From contig NZ_BMHT01000008.1 of the NCBI RefSeq assembly GCF_014641455.1, forward strand, positions 1-64,000: a stretch of DNA of 64,000 bases. The letters are read 5' to 3'. Under the pieces are notes generated by a model. It made no database searches. It worked only from the letters and a program-made list of their open reading frames with translations, and had not been told where the DNA came from. The position numbers and the translations under genes were made by a program. Position 1 is the stretch's first letter. The number at the start of each line of letters is the position of its first letter. Shown piece by piece: positions 42,528 to 52,351 of this stretch. Source of the DNA: Hymenobacter cavernae (GTDB lineage Bacteria > Bacteroidota > Bacteroidia > Cytophagales > Hymenobacteraceae).

Positions 42528-42938
42528 TCAGGGCTTCAGTATTTCCTGACACAACTCCACCAACACGCCCGCCGCACTTTTTGGGTGAACAAAGCACACG
42601 AGCTTGTTATCGGCACCTAGTTTCGGCTCGTCGTTCAGCAAGACAAACCCTTCCTCCCGCAGCCGCAGCATTTCGGCCCGAATATCAGCTACTTCGAAAG
42701 CTACATGATGAATTCCTTCGCCTTTTTTGCTGAGGTACTTCGTGATGGCGCTGTCGGGCGAGGTGCCGGCCAGTAGTTCTACTTTGGCGCCTCCAACCCG
42801 AAAGAACACCGTGTCTACGGCTTCACTGGGCACGTGCTCGTGCTTGTAGGGCGCTACGCCTAACAACTTGGTGTAAAGCTCCGTAGCTGATTGCAGATCC
42901 TGTACGGCCAGGCCCAGGTGCTCGAGGTTGACAAACAT
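42528..42938 (-). CDS. mce: Methylmalonyl-CoA epimerase
   Basis: A 136-residue single VOC (glyoxalase) domain protein. The start LEHLGLAVQDLQSATELYTK, KVELLAGTSPDSAI, GIHHVAFEV and AGVLVELCQ carry the metal ligands (two His, Glu) of the family. It converts S to R methylmalonyl-CoA in the propionate pathway. The mutase genes are not in the window. Confidence 0.9.
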   Translation of the reverse strand: MFVNLEHLGLAVQDLQSATELYTKLLGVAPYKHEHVPSEAVDTVFFRVGGAKVELLAGTSPDSAITKYLSKKGEGIHHVAFEVADIRAEMLRLREEGFVLLNDEPKLGADNKLVCFVHPKSAAGVLVELCQEILKP

Positions 42939-42983
42939 GTGTGGTGTAAGGGAAAGGGTAGTGCAGCTTATTTGTAATATATC

Positions 42984-42991
42984 TACTTTTG
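42984..42991 (+). promoter_or_regulatory. Promoter -7 element for iscS
   Basis: TACTTTTG matches TAnnTTTG and lies 82 bases before the iscS ATG. No IscR-like binding site was recognised. Confidence 0.45.
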
Positions 42992-43072
42992 CGGAGGCAA
43001 AGTAAAACCAGTTCTGTTGTTTCTGTGTTCTACTTTCGAATCATTCTTACGTCGACTTACTGACTCCGAGCC

Positions 43073-44287
43073 ATGCTCAAGCTACCTATCTACCTCGACA
43101 ACAACGCCACTACCCCTCTCGACCCACGGGTTCTGGAGGCCATGATGCCGTACCTGACCGAGGTTTTCGGCAACGCTGCTTCTCGTAACCACCCCTTCGG
43201 CTGGGCTGCTGAAGAAGCAGTAGACTATGCCCGCGAGCAAATCGCTCAGCTCATCCACTGCGACCCCAAGGAAATTATCTTCACCTCGGGCGCTACCGAA
43301 TCGGACAACCTAGGTATTAAAGGGGTATTCGAGATGTATTCCCAGAAGGGCAATCACATCATCACGGCTACCACCGAGCACAAAGCCGTGCTTGATACCT
43401 GCAAACACATTGAAAAGCTAGGTGGCCGGGTTACGTACCTGCCCGTTGATGGCGAAGGCCTCATCAACCTGGCTGAACTAGAAGCCGCCATGACGCCCGA
43501 AACCATTCTGGTGACCATCATGTACGGCAACAACGAAACCGGTACTGTTCAGCCGATTCGTGAAATCGCAGCTATTGCCCACAAGCACGGTGCACTGTTC
43601 ATGACGGATGGCACGCAGGCTGTAGGCAAAATCCCCGTAGATGTTATTGCTGATGGCATCGACCTGATGGCTTTCACGGCGCACAAGATGTACGGCCCGA
43701 AAGGTATTGGCGCTTTGTACGTACGTCGCAAAAACCCACGGGTAAAAGTGACGGCCCAGATGGACGGCGGCGGCCATGAGCGTGGTATGCGCTCAGGTAC
43801 TCTGAATGTTCCGGGTATTGTAGGCTTGGGCAAAGCCTGTGAGCTAGCCCGCCTGGAAATGGTAGCCGACACGGCCCGTCTGTCCGCCATGCGCGACCGG
43901 CTCGAGGCTTCGCTGCTGGAGCTGGAAGAAAGCTACGTGAACGGCTCGCGTGAGCACCGCCTGCCGCACGTCACCAACATTTCCTTCAAATATGTGGAAG
44001 GCGAAGGTTTGATGATGGGTGTGAAAGACTTGGCCGTATCGTCGGGCTCGGCTTGTACGTCGGCTTCGCTGGAGCCTTCGTACGTACTGAAGGCCCTGGG
44101 TCTGAGCGACGACCTGGCGCACTCTTCGCTGCGTTTCGGCCTCAGCCGCTTTACTACCGACGAGCAAATCGATTACGCCATCAACCACGTAAAAGAAGCC
44201 GTAACCAAGCTCCGCGAAATGTCGCCCTTGTGGGAGATGTTCAAAGAAGGTATCGACCTCGACAAGATCGAGTGGGCAGAACACTAG
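43073..44287 (+). CDS. iscS: Cysteine desulfurase IscS
   Basis: A 404-residue PLP enzyme that takes sulfur from cysteine for iron-sulfur clusters and tRNA thiolation. Opening LPIYLDNNATTPLDPRV, FTSGATESDN, PLP lysine in AFTAHKMYGPKG near 207, and the catalytic cysteine loop SSGSACTSASLEPSYVL near 328, of IscS length (group I). First gene of an isc cluster with iscU and iscA; spacing to iscU is 112 bases and holds an inverted repeat. Confidence 0.95.
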   Translation: MLKLPIYLDNNATTPLDPRVLEAMMPYLTEVFGNAASRNHPFGWAAEEAVDYAREQIAQLIHCDPKEIIFTSGATESDNLGIKGVFEMYSQKGNHIITATTEHKAVLDTCKHIEKLGGRVTYLPVDGEGLINLAELEAAMTPETILVTIMYGNNETGTVQPIREIAAIAHKHGALFMTDGTQAVGKIPVDVIADGIDLMAFTAHKMYGPKGIGALYVRRKNPRVKVTAQMDGGGHERGMRSGTLNVPGIVGLGKACELARLEMVADTARLSAMRDRLEASLLELEESYVNGSREHRLPHVTNISFKYVEGEGLMMGVKDLAVSSGSACTSASLEPSYVLKALGLSDDLAHSSLRFGLSRFTTDEQIDYAINHVKEAVTKLREMSPLWEMFKEGIDLDKIEWAEH

Positions 44288-44289
44288 GA

Positions 44290-44395
44290 AATTTTGAGTG
44301 TTGAATGCTGAGTTTTAAGTGACGGCCTAGTCTAGCATTCACCAACTCAGCATTCAGCGACATTCAAAACGCAACATTTAAAATTCAACATTTCA
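44290..44395. repeat. Imperfect inverted repeat of TTGAATGCTGAGT words between iscS and iscU
   Basis: TTGAATGCTGAGTTTT on the left pairs loosely with AACTCAGCATTCAG and the later ATTCAAAACG and AAATTCAACATT. A related half (AACATTCAAAACTCAGC) is found at 54908-54924. It fills the gap without disturbing gene order. Confidence 0.55.
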
Positions 44396-44399
44396 TAAG

Positions 44400-44816
44400 A
44401 TGGCTTACTCCGATAAAGTAATCGACCACTACAGCAACCCGCGCAACGTAGGTACGCTGGATAAAAGCAAAAGAAACGTAGGTACTGGCCTGGTAGGTGC
44501 ACCTGAGTGCGGCGACGTAATGCGTCTGCAAATTGAGGTAGACGAAACCACTAATACCATCACCGACGCTAAGTTCAAGACGTTTGGCTGCGGCTCGGCC
44601 ATCGCCTCGTCGTCGCTGGCAACGGAATGGCTGAAAGGCAAAACCATTGACGAAGCGCTAAGCATCGACAACATGGAAATTGTGGAAGAGCTAGCTCTCC
44701 CGCCCGTTAAGATTCACTGCTCGGTGCTGGCTGAAGATGCTATCAAATCGGCTATTAGCGACTACCGCGTAAAGAACGGCCTGCCCGCTTTGGAAGAAAG
44801 CAAAGCCCACCACTAA
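44400..44816 (+). CDS. iscU: Fe-S cluster scaffold protein IscU
   Basis: A 138-residue scaffold. The three cluster cysteines are in GAPECGDVM, FGCGSAIASSS and IHCSVLAEDAI; the LPPVKIHC motif that HscA recognises is present. It receives sulfur from IscS and iron to assemble 2Fe-2S clusters. hscA and hscB are not adjacent here. Confidence 0.95.
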   Translation: MAYSDKVIDHYSNPRNVGTLDKSKRNVGTGLVGAPECGDVMRLQIEVDETTNTITDAKFKTFGCGSAIASSSLATEWLKGKTIDEALSIDNMEIVEELALPPVKIHCSVLAEDAIKSAISDYRVKNGLPALEESKAHH

Positions 44817-44829
44817 GCTAGCCTACAAA

Positions 44830-44869
44830 CGAAGAAGCCGCCCAAACCTAGGTTTGGGCGGCTTCTTCG
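44830..44869. terminator. Palindromic terminator after iscU with CCTAGG at its centre
   Basis: CGAAGAAGCCGCCCAAACC pairs perfectly with the following arm up to 44868; the dyad axis falls exactly in ACCTAGGT (about 44847). A short T-rich end follows. Confidence 0.8.
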
Positions 44870-44940
44870 TTTATTCTGATTTTCTAATGCTTGATCTGAA
44901 CAATTTTGCCTTCTTCGAAGTTAATTAGAAGGAATCTCAA

Positions 44941-44948
44941 TAACTTTG
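44941..44948 (+). promoter_or_regulatory. Promoter -7 element for iscA
   Basis: TAACTTTG matches TAnnTTTG, 47 bases before the iscA ATG. With the terminator after iscU it suggests iscA is transcribed separately. Confidence 0.5.
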
Positions 44949-44994
44949 TTCAACGACCAGACGGCAAGTACGGTCGTCTTCATTCCAGCGAACC

Positions 44995-45321
44995 ATGATT
45001 ACCGTTTCTGATAAAGCCAAAGTGAAAGTAGAGCACCTCATGCAGGAGGCTCACCTTGATGATACGTACCGCTTACGTGCTTCCGTAGCGGGTGGTGGCT
45101 GCTCGGGCCTCTCCTATAAGCTAGACTTCGATAATGAAGTAAAGCCAATGGATCAGGAGTTTGAGGATAAAGGCGTACGGGTGGTAGTGGACATGAAGAG
45201 CTTCCTATATCTGGCAGGTACGCAGCTCGACTTCTCCGACGGCTTGAACGGCAAGGGCTTCTTTTTTGACAACCCAAACGCTTCGCGCACCTGTGGCTGC
45301 GGCGAGAGTTTCTCGGTATAG
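44995..45321 (+). CDS. iscA: A-type Fe-S carrier protein IscA
   Basis: A 108-residue HesB-family protein with the three ligand cysteines (GGGCSGLSY near 36 and RTCGCGESF at 99-107). It delivers clusters to target enzymes. Has its own promoter element and ends at a strong terminator. Confidence 0.94.
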   Translation: MITVSDKAKVKVEHLMQEAHLDDTYRLRASVAGGGCSGLSYKLDFDNEVKPMDQEFEDKGVRVVVDMKSFLYLAGTQLDFSDGLNGKGFFFDNPNASRTCGCGESFSV

Positions 45322-45333
45322 ATTTTATTTTTA

Positions 45334-45369
45334 CAAAAAGCCTCTTCCCACAAGAAGAGGCTTTTTTTG
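45334..45369. terminator. Bidirectional terminator after iscA
   Basis: AAAAAGCCTCTTC / GAAGAGGCTTTTT with a T7 run, between the convergent iscA and T9SS cargo genes. Confidence 0.85.
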
Positions 45370-45395
45370 TTAATTAACGATAGCAATATACCCGC

Positions 45396-47492
45396 CTAGG
45401 GCTGCTTTTCGAACCGATGGATGGTACAACCCGCTTCCATCCTGAGTTCCAGATAGTAGATTCCATCTCGCAAGCTTCGCACATCTATAACTTCTCTTCC
45501 ACCGGCTGCCTCACCTGACAAAACTACCTGGCTCATCGAGTTGAATATTCGATAATGCACCTTAGTTGCTCGCGTCTGAAAAGAGAGGTAACTGCTAGCT
45601 GGATTGGGGAAAATAAGGGTTTCGCTAAGTGCAGGCTGCACCGCCACTATTGGCGAAAAGCTGGCTGTGCCATCTTCATCTACTTGGCGTAGTCGATAGT
45701 AAGCCAGCGTATTAGGGGCTGTTACGTCAAAGCTGGTGTATACTGTCATCTGACTGCTTTTCCGCTGCCCCGGTACTATATCTATCACTTTGAAGTCCTT
45801 ACCATTTATGCTGCGTTGTACCTCGAAGCGGTTGTTGTCTTTCTCTGTTGCGGTAGTCCACCGCAGAAATGTGCCGACATCACGGCGCACAGCAGTGAAG
45901 CTTGTTAAGGTAATTGGTAATGGATTCTGATTAGCAGCCGCTTCTGTATTGCCTAGTGCAAATTGACTGAAGGATGTAAACTGCGTTGAGGTGAGCGTAC
46001 CGGCTACGGTCTCACCTTTATTAAACGTACCTGTACTTGCCGCGTGCCCAATGCTCTCCCAGCCACTGCCACTATTCTTGGCGATTACCAATGAGTTGGC
46101 TTCCGGATTCGTCACTACGTCATCCGTACCGAAGCTCAGCGTGATAGAACCTAGGAACTGGCCAGCAGTTGGCACAGGTGCTGGCGTTATTTGAAACGAG
46201 CGAATCTGGCTCACTCGCTTCAAGTCACCATTCAAATTAGTAGCATCGAAAGTGCCTTCCTGTTGCACGGCGGTGAATGTGGTAGGCACAGCTAGTGTAG
46301 CAATGTTCAACGTCAAGGGCCGATAAGCTGCTCCCGATGCGTCAATCCGGCCAACCGGAAAAACAACAGCACCAGCTATAGTAGCCACGCGGGCGACTGG
46401 CCCGTTCACGAAACTGGTACTAGATCCTCCCGTGGCGTTGTTCGCCAGTGTTACAAGGTTGGTCCCATCCGTGTTCAACAAGCCGTTTACCAGTTCCAGA
46501 GTGCCATTTACTATCATCGGCGCAAGCAATGTTACGCCGGCAGTGTTGTTGACTTTTAAGGTAACACCTGGACTAAGATAACTAGCACTCGTCGCCGTGG
46601 CCCCAAAGGGTGGGCCGCTGATTGTCTGAGCGGTTTGGCCATTCAGCGTCAGAGTACCCGTACCAGGGGTTCCACTAGGAGCGAAGCGCATACCACCTTG
46701 AATAACAACGTTTCCGGCGATCCGGACCTCTCCCGTCATTGTAGGCGCGAACGTTGCTTTTGAAGCAATAATAAGGTTACCACGGATGGTCAAAACACCT
46801 GAACCAGACCCACCATAGTTAGTAGCCGCCTGATTAGACGGACAGCGAAGAATTAAATTAGGATAGCTGCGATTTGATAGTGACAATGTTGTGCTACTCC
46901 TACGAAAAACCCAGTTTCCGTTTTCGGTACCAGCAGCAGTTGAAATATTTTCTGCTACACTAGCATGTGTACTAGTGCTATAGTGCCGGTATGTACCACC
47001 ATTGTAGATAAACAGAGTTCCTGCAGTACCTGCTATTTCAACAATGGTTCCGCCATTTGCACCTGAAGCATTGGTAAACACACCTTTATCATAAATAGAT
47101 AGCGCTTTCCCACCAACACCTGTTAGCGTTAGGGCCAGTGCTGTAGTATTGGTACTAGGCACCTCTACCCGGATGCTGTCACCTGACCCAGGATTTATCG
47201 TGAGCGAATTTAACGTTTTGGGTGCTGAGCCTGCGGGAAACACTACGTTATAGTCACCCAGAAAAAATTGATGATCTAGCACTACATCCTCACCGTCGGC
47301 GGGCACTTGGTCATTATCCCAGTTAGCAGGATCAAAGAAATTATCAGTATTCGCTCCCTTATCCCACTTGCGAGGGCCAATGCTTTGCGCTCCGCTAGGT
47401 ATGGAGTACAATAACAATGACAAGGCAAGCAATACATAGCGAGCAAATTCGAACGCACGATAACATTTCAAACCAGAAGACACCATTAACAT
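45396..47492 (-). CDS. Secreted beta-rich protein with T9SS type A C-terminal signal
   Basis: A 698-residue protein. Signal peptide up to SIPSGAQS (about 36). The early part (WDKGANTDNFFDPANWDNDQ, VVLDHQFFLGDYNVVF) resembles G8/PbH-type surface proteins with beta-helix repeats (GVLTIRGNLIIAS). Near 520 an FN3-like block begins (LTSFTAVRRDVGTFLRWTTA), common before T9SS tails. The last 75 residues (LIFPNPASSYLSFQ, DGIYYLEL) are a type A sorting domain cut by PorU-type sortases. Ligand or enzyme activity unknown. Codons less GC-rich than housekeeping neighbours. Confidence 0.85.
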   Translation of the reverse strand: MLMVSSGLKCYRAFEFARYVLLALSLLLYSIPSGAQSIGPRKWDKGANTDNFFDPANWDNDQVPADGEDVVLDHQFFLGDYNVVFPAGSAPKTLNSLTINPGSGDSIRVEVPSTNTTALALTLTGVGGKALSIYDKGVFTNASGANGGTIVEIAGTAGTLFIYNGGTYRHYSTSTHASVAENISTAAGTENGNWVFRRSSTTLSLSNRSYPNLILRCPSNQAATNYGGSGSGVLTIRGNLIIASKATFAPTMTGEVRIAGNVVIQGGMRFAPSGTPGTGTLTLNGQTAQTISGPPFGATATSASYLSPGVTLKVNNTAGVTLLAPMIVNGTLELVNGLLNTDGTNLVTLANNATGGSSTSFVNGPVARVATIAGAVVFPVGRIDASGAAYRPLTLNIATLAVPTTFTAVQQEGTFDATNLNGDLKRVSQIRSFQITPAPVPTAGQFLGSITLSFGTDDVVTNPEANSLVIAKNSGSGWESIGHAASTGTFNKGETVAGTLTSTQFTSFSQFALGNTEAAANQNPLPITLTSFTAVRRDVGTFLRWTTATEKDNNRFEVQRSINGKDFKVIDIVPGQRKSSQMTVYTSFDVTAPNTLAYYRLRQVDEDGTASFSPIVAVQPALSETLIFPNPASSYLSFQTRATKVHYRIFNSMSQVVLSGEAAGGREVIDVRSLRDGIYYLELRMEAGCTIHRFEKQP

Positions 47493-47550
47493 AGAATTTC
47501 CTTACCTATCAATTAGAATATTATCAATTAAAATCCGCCTTATGGCATGA

Positions 47551-47579
47551 AAAAGCCCTCTCCAGGTGAGAGGGCTTTT
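47551..47579. terminator. Terminator downstream of the 1035-residue T9SS gene
   Basis: AAAAGCCCTCTC / GAGAGGGCTTTT hairpin flanked by A and T runs, 24 bases past the stop codon at 47603. Confidence 0.82.
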
Positions 47580-47602
47580 CCTGATACAAAGCAGACAGCG
47601 TG

Positions 47603-50600
47603 CTAGTTCTTCACAACTTTGCTCACGACCTTCTGATCACCGAGTTGAATTGTAATGAAGTACGTACCAGGCTTCAGGTCGCGCATGTTCAGCTCACCCG
47701 TAGTGCTTAGTTGCTGCGTTCGGATAGTGCGACCCATCATGTCAGTCAGTTGCACCTGCGTGCCAGCTACCGGCAGCTGACCTAGGTTAATCGTCGCTAT
47801 ATCCTGTGTTGGGTTAGGATATACAGACACAGTAATTAGGGCGGCAGTATTTACAATAGTTACAACCGGTGAGTAGGAAACTTTACCATCTAGGTCTACT
47901 TGCTTGAGACGGTAGTAAGAGGACCCTGCTAGTGGCTGATTGTCGATTGCTTCGTAAGAAGTTTTATTAGCCGTAGTACCTTGGCCTTTTTGGTAGGAAA
48001 CGCTCGTGAAGGCCTTTCCATCCTGACTGCGCTCTACATGGAAACCTTCGTTATTAACTTCGGAGGCCGTAGCCCAGCTTGCATATACATGCCCTTTCCG
48101 CAGTTTTGCATCGAACGAGATTAACTCAACGGGAAGAAATATGCCGGGCGCTACAATTCCCGAGACTGGAACGGAAGGCGTTTTATAGTTCTCTGCATTC
48201 TGCACTCCTACTGTAACCTGTTGATTGCTGCTATTCACATATGTGAACAGGTTATTAAATTCGTAAGAGTAGAAATAGTAGGCTCTATTCTTATCTAAAC
48301 CTGTAATAGTAGCGGAAGAAGCTGAACCAGCATATACTACATAATAGCCGGGTGCCACTTGCTGGCTGCTCGCTGTTCCACCGTAAATGCCACTATTGAT
48401 GTCGTAAGAAGTCCCATCCACCGGTTGCGAGCCCGCCGGCAGCGTACTATTGAGACTAACAACTATTAATCGATTCTCACCATACCCTTGCGTATTACTC
48501 TGACTGTTATAACCTGCTGGCAAGTTAAAGTTTACCACAGCTGTTCCAGCTTCTAAGTCCCGTTGAACATTAATGCTAGCAGCAACATCATTAATAGGCT
48601 GGTTTGCAATGGCATTACCAGTTAGAGTACCATTGTTTGTACCATCCGTATTGCTGCTGAATGTCTGCGGAGTCTTGATGTTTGAATCATTAGTTTGGTA
48701 CAACAGCGAAGTAGTCGACTTACCTAAGTATGTAGGATTATAGCGTACATAAATCGTTTTTGTCGCGCTGTAAGTACTCGCATCCGGGTTGATAACTACT
48801 GTACTGCCCCAAGTAGTATTGTCTTCTGAAACTTCGTATTGAGGTGTTTTGGAAGGGTTAAACTGATTATCATCAGCTGCGATTGATAATGTAATTGGCT
48901 TAAGAACCCGTTTAGCGCTGATGGCCATTGTTTGACCTGCCATTGCACCAGAACCTAACACTACATTGGCAGCCGGTGTGAAGGCATTTGCTAACTCTAC
49001 GGAGGGCATACTAGTCCCCGATACCTGAATAGTTTTGGTAGTAGCTGGTTGACTAGTAATGAATATGTTAACGTTATTTACATCACGGGCATCTGTTGGC
49101 AAGTACCGGAAATATATTGGCACCCCGCTAACATTATAGCTCGTCACATTTCCTTCACTATCACGTGGACCTGCAATCTTGATTGTATTGCCAGTTGCTC
49201 CCGCTGTAATATCTGAGAAGTCTGTTTTAAATGATACTTGAAATAAGCTTGGAGCAGTGATCGTAATATCACTTTGCAGGTTAGTACCTGCAACAGTATA
49301 CGTTTGGTAAGCAGAGGCTACATTGGGCACCGTAGAGAATTTGGTCGGCGCTGCTCCCGATGGCGTCAGTTCAGCATCCGCACCATTGTTAATAGCGCTA
49401 ATTGCTACTTGTGCTGAAACATTATCCTTGGAATCTACTAGACTGATCTCCCCAGTAAAGGCCCCTATAGGCGCGCCAGAGGTAGTTCTTACTTCAATGG
49501 TCTTAGTCAAACTTCCATTAGCGGAGCTAGGAGTTAACGACATAGTGGAAACGAATCCACCACCAGCATCAGGGTCACGGAACTGAACGGCCGTACTAGC
49601 CGTGAGTGTAATCGTACCCGTTAGATTATTACCTTTCACCTGAAAGGGCAACGTTTTGCCAGAACCGTTGGCCGCAACATTGCCAAAGTCTAAGCTAGGA
49701 GGAGTTACAGTAAGGGTAGGTGCAAAGGAAGTTCCAGTGCCACTAACAGTGACTGTTGTGCCACTTGCACCATCCGAATCTAACGTTATTATTTCTGAAA
49801 AGTCGCCGAGTTGCGTAGGGGCAAACTGAACGTATACAGTTGTATTGACATTGCCACTGGTTGGTATCAACGTAACATTATTCGAAAAGCCAGTCGTGCT
49901 GGTGCTAATCGTGAAAGGAGAATCGGCAGGCAAAGTAATGTTCACAGGATTTGTTAGTTCACTGCTCTTTACAACGAAAGACTGTGTTACTGTCTGACTG
50001 GTTGGTAGTGGACCAAAATTCAAGCTAGCAGGCGTTACTTGCAAGACGGGCGTACCCGTTAATTGCACATCGTCCATCCGAAACTCGCGAGCGGCACTAC
50101 TATTTGCTGGCTTTCGAAAACGGAGACTTAGATTGGAAGTGCCTGCCCCACCCGCAAGTGTAGCATCTTTAAGACTCCAGGTACTATTAGCTGATGTGCT
50201 ATTATATGCTTCAATCCAACCTGCGCCCTTATTTGCATTGTACTCAACAATAAAAGATGAACCCGACGTTGAAGCACTGTACAACTTGAAATATAGCCTC
50301 AGATCTTGCAGGTAAGAGGTATTAATATTATCTATCTGAAAAGTATATTCGCCAGCGGCGGTTGGAGCACCAGCTTGGGGGCCAAAGAAGATAGATGGTA
50401 ATGATGGTGGATTCGTACCCACCGCCGGCGCACTCCCTGCTCCAACTGCAGTGCCCGAAAAAATAAATTGAGTATTCTTGAAAGCTCCCCGGTCATTAGC
50501 ATGGGTAATACTTTCACGGGAACCTATACCTCCTGCCGTGTAGGTGGGGGTAGTTGAGGACCCTCCTGTGCCGGGGGTATCCCCCATATTCTCCGTGAAT

Positions 50601-50710
50601 GTCTGTGCACTGCTTGCGAGGGAGACAAACAACAATGGTACAACCATTGAGAGAACCCACAGAGGAGGTCGCAAGTAGTGTAGTAAACTATTCAGGTAAG
50701 AGTTTTTCAT
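47603..50710 (-). CDS. Large secreted Ig-repeat protein with T9SS type A C-terminal signal
   Basis: A 1035-residue protein. Signal peptide to ASSAQ (about 35). Residues 40-215 form a beta-sandwich of the choice-of-anchor type (FRMDDVQLTGTP). Four or five Ig-like repeats follow with recurring phrases (LNFGPLPTSQTVTQSF, LDFGNVAANGSGKTLPF, ITLTASTAVQF). Near 875 the FN3-like LISFDAKLRKGHVYASW begins; the last 80 residues (VYPNPTQDIATINLG, GTYFITIQLG, KVVSKVVKN) are the type A sorting signal. Likely surface-attached and adhesive. It is tandem with the 698-residue T9SS gene. Confidence 0.88.
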   Translation of the reverse strand: MKNSYLNSLLHYLRPPLWVLSMVVPLLFVSLASSAQTFTENMGDTPGTGGSSTTPTYTAGGIGSRESITHANDRGAFKNTQFIFSGTAVGAGSAPAVGTNPPSLPSIFFGPQAGAPTAAGEYTFQIDNINTSYLQDLRLYFKLYSASTSGSSFIVEYNANKGAGWIEAYNSTSANSTWSLKDATLAGGAGTSNLSLRFRKPANSSAAREFRMDDVQLTGTPVLQVTPASLNFGPLPTSQTVTQSFVVKSSELTNPVNITLPADSPFTISTSTTGFSNNVTLIPTSGNVNTTVYVQFAPTQLGDFSEIITLDSDGASGTTVTVSGTGTSFAPTLTVTPPSLDFGNVAANGSGKTLPFQVKGNNLTGTITLTASTAVQFRDPDAGGGFVSTMSLTPSSANGSLTKTIEVRTTSGAPIGAFTGEISLVDSKDNVSAQVAISAINNGADAELTPSGAAPTKFSTVPNVASAYQTYTVAGTNLQSDITITAPSLFQVSFKTDFSDITAGATGNTIKIAGPRDSEGNVTSYNVSGVPIYFRYLPTDARDVNNVNIFITSQPATTKTIQVSGTSMPSVELANAFTPAANVVLGSGAMAGQTMAISAKRVLKPITLSIAADDNQFNPSKTPQYEVSEDNTTWGSTVVINPDASTYSATKTIYVRYNPTYLGKSTTSLLYQTNDSNIKTPQTFSSNTDGTNNGTLTGNAIANQPINDVAASINVQRDLEAGTAVVNFNLPAGYNSQSNTQGYGENRLIVVSLNSTLPAGSQPVDGTSYDINSGIYGGTASSQQVAPGYYVVYAGSASSATITGLDKNRAYYFYSYEFNNLFTYVNSSNQQVTVGVQNAENYKTPSVPVSGIVAPGIFLPVELISFDAKLRKGHVYASWATASEVNNEGFHVERSQDGKAFTSVSYQKGQGTTANKTSYEAIDNQPLAGSSYYRLKQVDLDGKVSYSPVVTIVNTAALITVSVYPNPTQDIATINLGQLPVAGTQVQLTDMMGRTIRTQQLSTTGELNMRDLKPGTYFITIQLGDQKVVSKVVKN

Positions 50711-51328
50711 GGTATGGTGGGGATGATTAGGGACAATAAATTATTTGAAAAAACCAATTTGAATCTCCAACACTTTAAAAGTTGAATCATCATTGAGTAG
50801 CAGACAACAATACGGAGGAGATCAATAAGCGGACCTGCATATTTTCAACTACATTTATAACTTTTTCAATAAATCAGTTTACAAAAGGTATACTCATTCG
50901 ATAGAACTAACCATAATTCGTGCCAAACGAAATAGCCTTATAGGCAATAATAAAAGCCCACAAGCATCTTACCCCCAATCCTATGCAATTTCAAGCTAGC
51001 TATGTATCTATCTAGGTAATATCAATATATCGCTCAATATTCAGCAGGCACATTCACTATCATCCTACTTTTATTTATCAATAGGCATAAAGCCGCCTAC
51101 CAGCAAGATCTTATAGGCTCATAGCAGCAACTTAGAATTATTAAATACCTTTCAGCAAGTTATTTATACAGATTACCATTATAGAATATACTGCACATAA
51201 GCATAGGCCTTCGAAGAGTAGCGCAGTCCGGCTATCTTACCAAAGCGAAGACGTTCCTATCTACCAAGCACACCTAGCTAAGCCCGTACCAGAATGGTAT
51301 AGGCGAATCTACTCTCAAACTGGAAGGC
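50711..51328. other. 618-base AT-rich gap with no gene seen
   Basis: No convincing ORF, RNA or hairpin on either strand. It probably carries the promoter of the large T9SS gene, but I found no exact TAnnTTTG match. More AT-rich than the flanks. Confidence 0.5.
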
Positions 51329-52162
51329 TTATTCCCACAAAGGGTAATGCTCGAGACGCACTTGCTGCCCGAAGAAAATGCGGGTGCTTTCCTCAAAGGA
51401 GCGGGTGAAATCAGAGACGTAGAAGAGATGCTCCGGTAGAGAGGAAGTCGCAGGAGCCTTCAGCTGATTCGCTTCCAGATATGCTTTTACATGCTGAGCA
51501 ACGACATCAGAGGCATCCAGCACAGCTACGCTGCCCTGATAATACGCTTTGATTTCCTCCTGGATCAAAGGATAATGAGTGCAGCCCAGAACCAGCGCCT
51601 CAATCCCATCCAGATGAGGATTAGCTAGGTAAGTGCGGATAATATTATCACTAATGTTATTCTCAAAGAAACCTTCTTCAATCATCGGGACCAGCAGCGG
51701 AGTGGCAAGGGCGTGCAGTTCTACTCCGGCATCCAGGTCGTCAATCTTCTTTTTATAGACGTTGGAGTTGACGGTCTGCTTGGTACCAATCAGGCCGACT
51801 GAGCGCCCGGCGTACGCTTCCCCGATGTGTGCTACAATAGGATCAATCACATTAAGTACCCGCGCTTTACTGCCGACATACTCACGCACCAACTCGTAGG
51901 CGGCAGCCGAAGCGGAGTTGCAGGCAATCAGAATAACCTTGCACTGCTGGCGTAGCAGCAAATCGCAGATCTTGATGCTATACGCCTGAATAGCAGCCTG
52001 CGACTTGTCGCCGTACGGGAGGTGAGCAGTATCGCCAAAGTAGATCAGCCGCTCGTGGGGCAGCACACGGTTGACAGCCCGAGCGACCGTCAGGCCGCCG
52101 ATGCCGCTGTCGAATACACCAATGGGGCGGGTAGTCAGGTCGGAAGAGGAAGTGGGTGCCAT
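51329..52162 (-). CDS. murI: Glutamate racemase
   Basis: A 277-residue protein making D-glutamate for peptidoglycan. Motifs GVFDSGIGGLTVA near 17, YFGDTAHLPYGDK, the first catalytic Cys in IACNSASAAAY near 80 and the second in VLGCTHYPLI near 195. Full length. Confidence 0.95.
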   Translation of the reverse strand: MAPTSSSDLTTRPIGVFDSGIGGLTVARAVNRVLPHERLIYFGDTAHLPYGDKSQAAIQAYSIKICDLLLRQQCKVILIACNSASAAAYELVREYVGSKARVLNVIDPIVAHIGEAYAGRSVGLIGTKQTVNSNVYKKKIDDLDAGVELHALATPLLVPMIEEGFFENNISDNIIRTYLANPHLDGIEALVLGCTHYPLIQEEIKAYYQGSVAVLDASDVVAQHVKAYLEANQLKAPATSSLPEHLFYVSDFTRSFEESTRIFFGQQVRLEHYPLWE

Positions 52163-52351
52163 ACGGGGCGAAGGTACAATGATCAGCTGCTAATTTGCCG
52201 GTAGCGCGTAGCAGCATCGTGGTGACAGCACGAAGCTAGGTTGGCCATCAAAACCACATTTACCAAGCCATATTCCTCTTGGTTGCCTCACGAATAGCAA
52301 CTATCGAATAACAACTTATATATTAGCTGCCAATCCATCCTCTTTGCGCAG

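Noticed and set aside
50711..51328. Possible small gene or RNA in the AT-rich gap
   Set aside because: No frame with a plausible start, no hairpin with T run and no promoter-terminator pair found.
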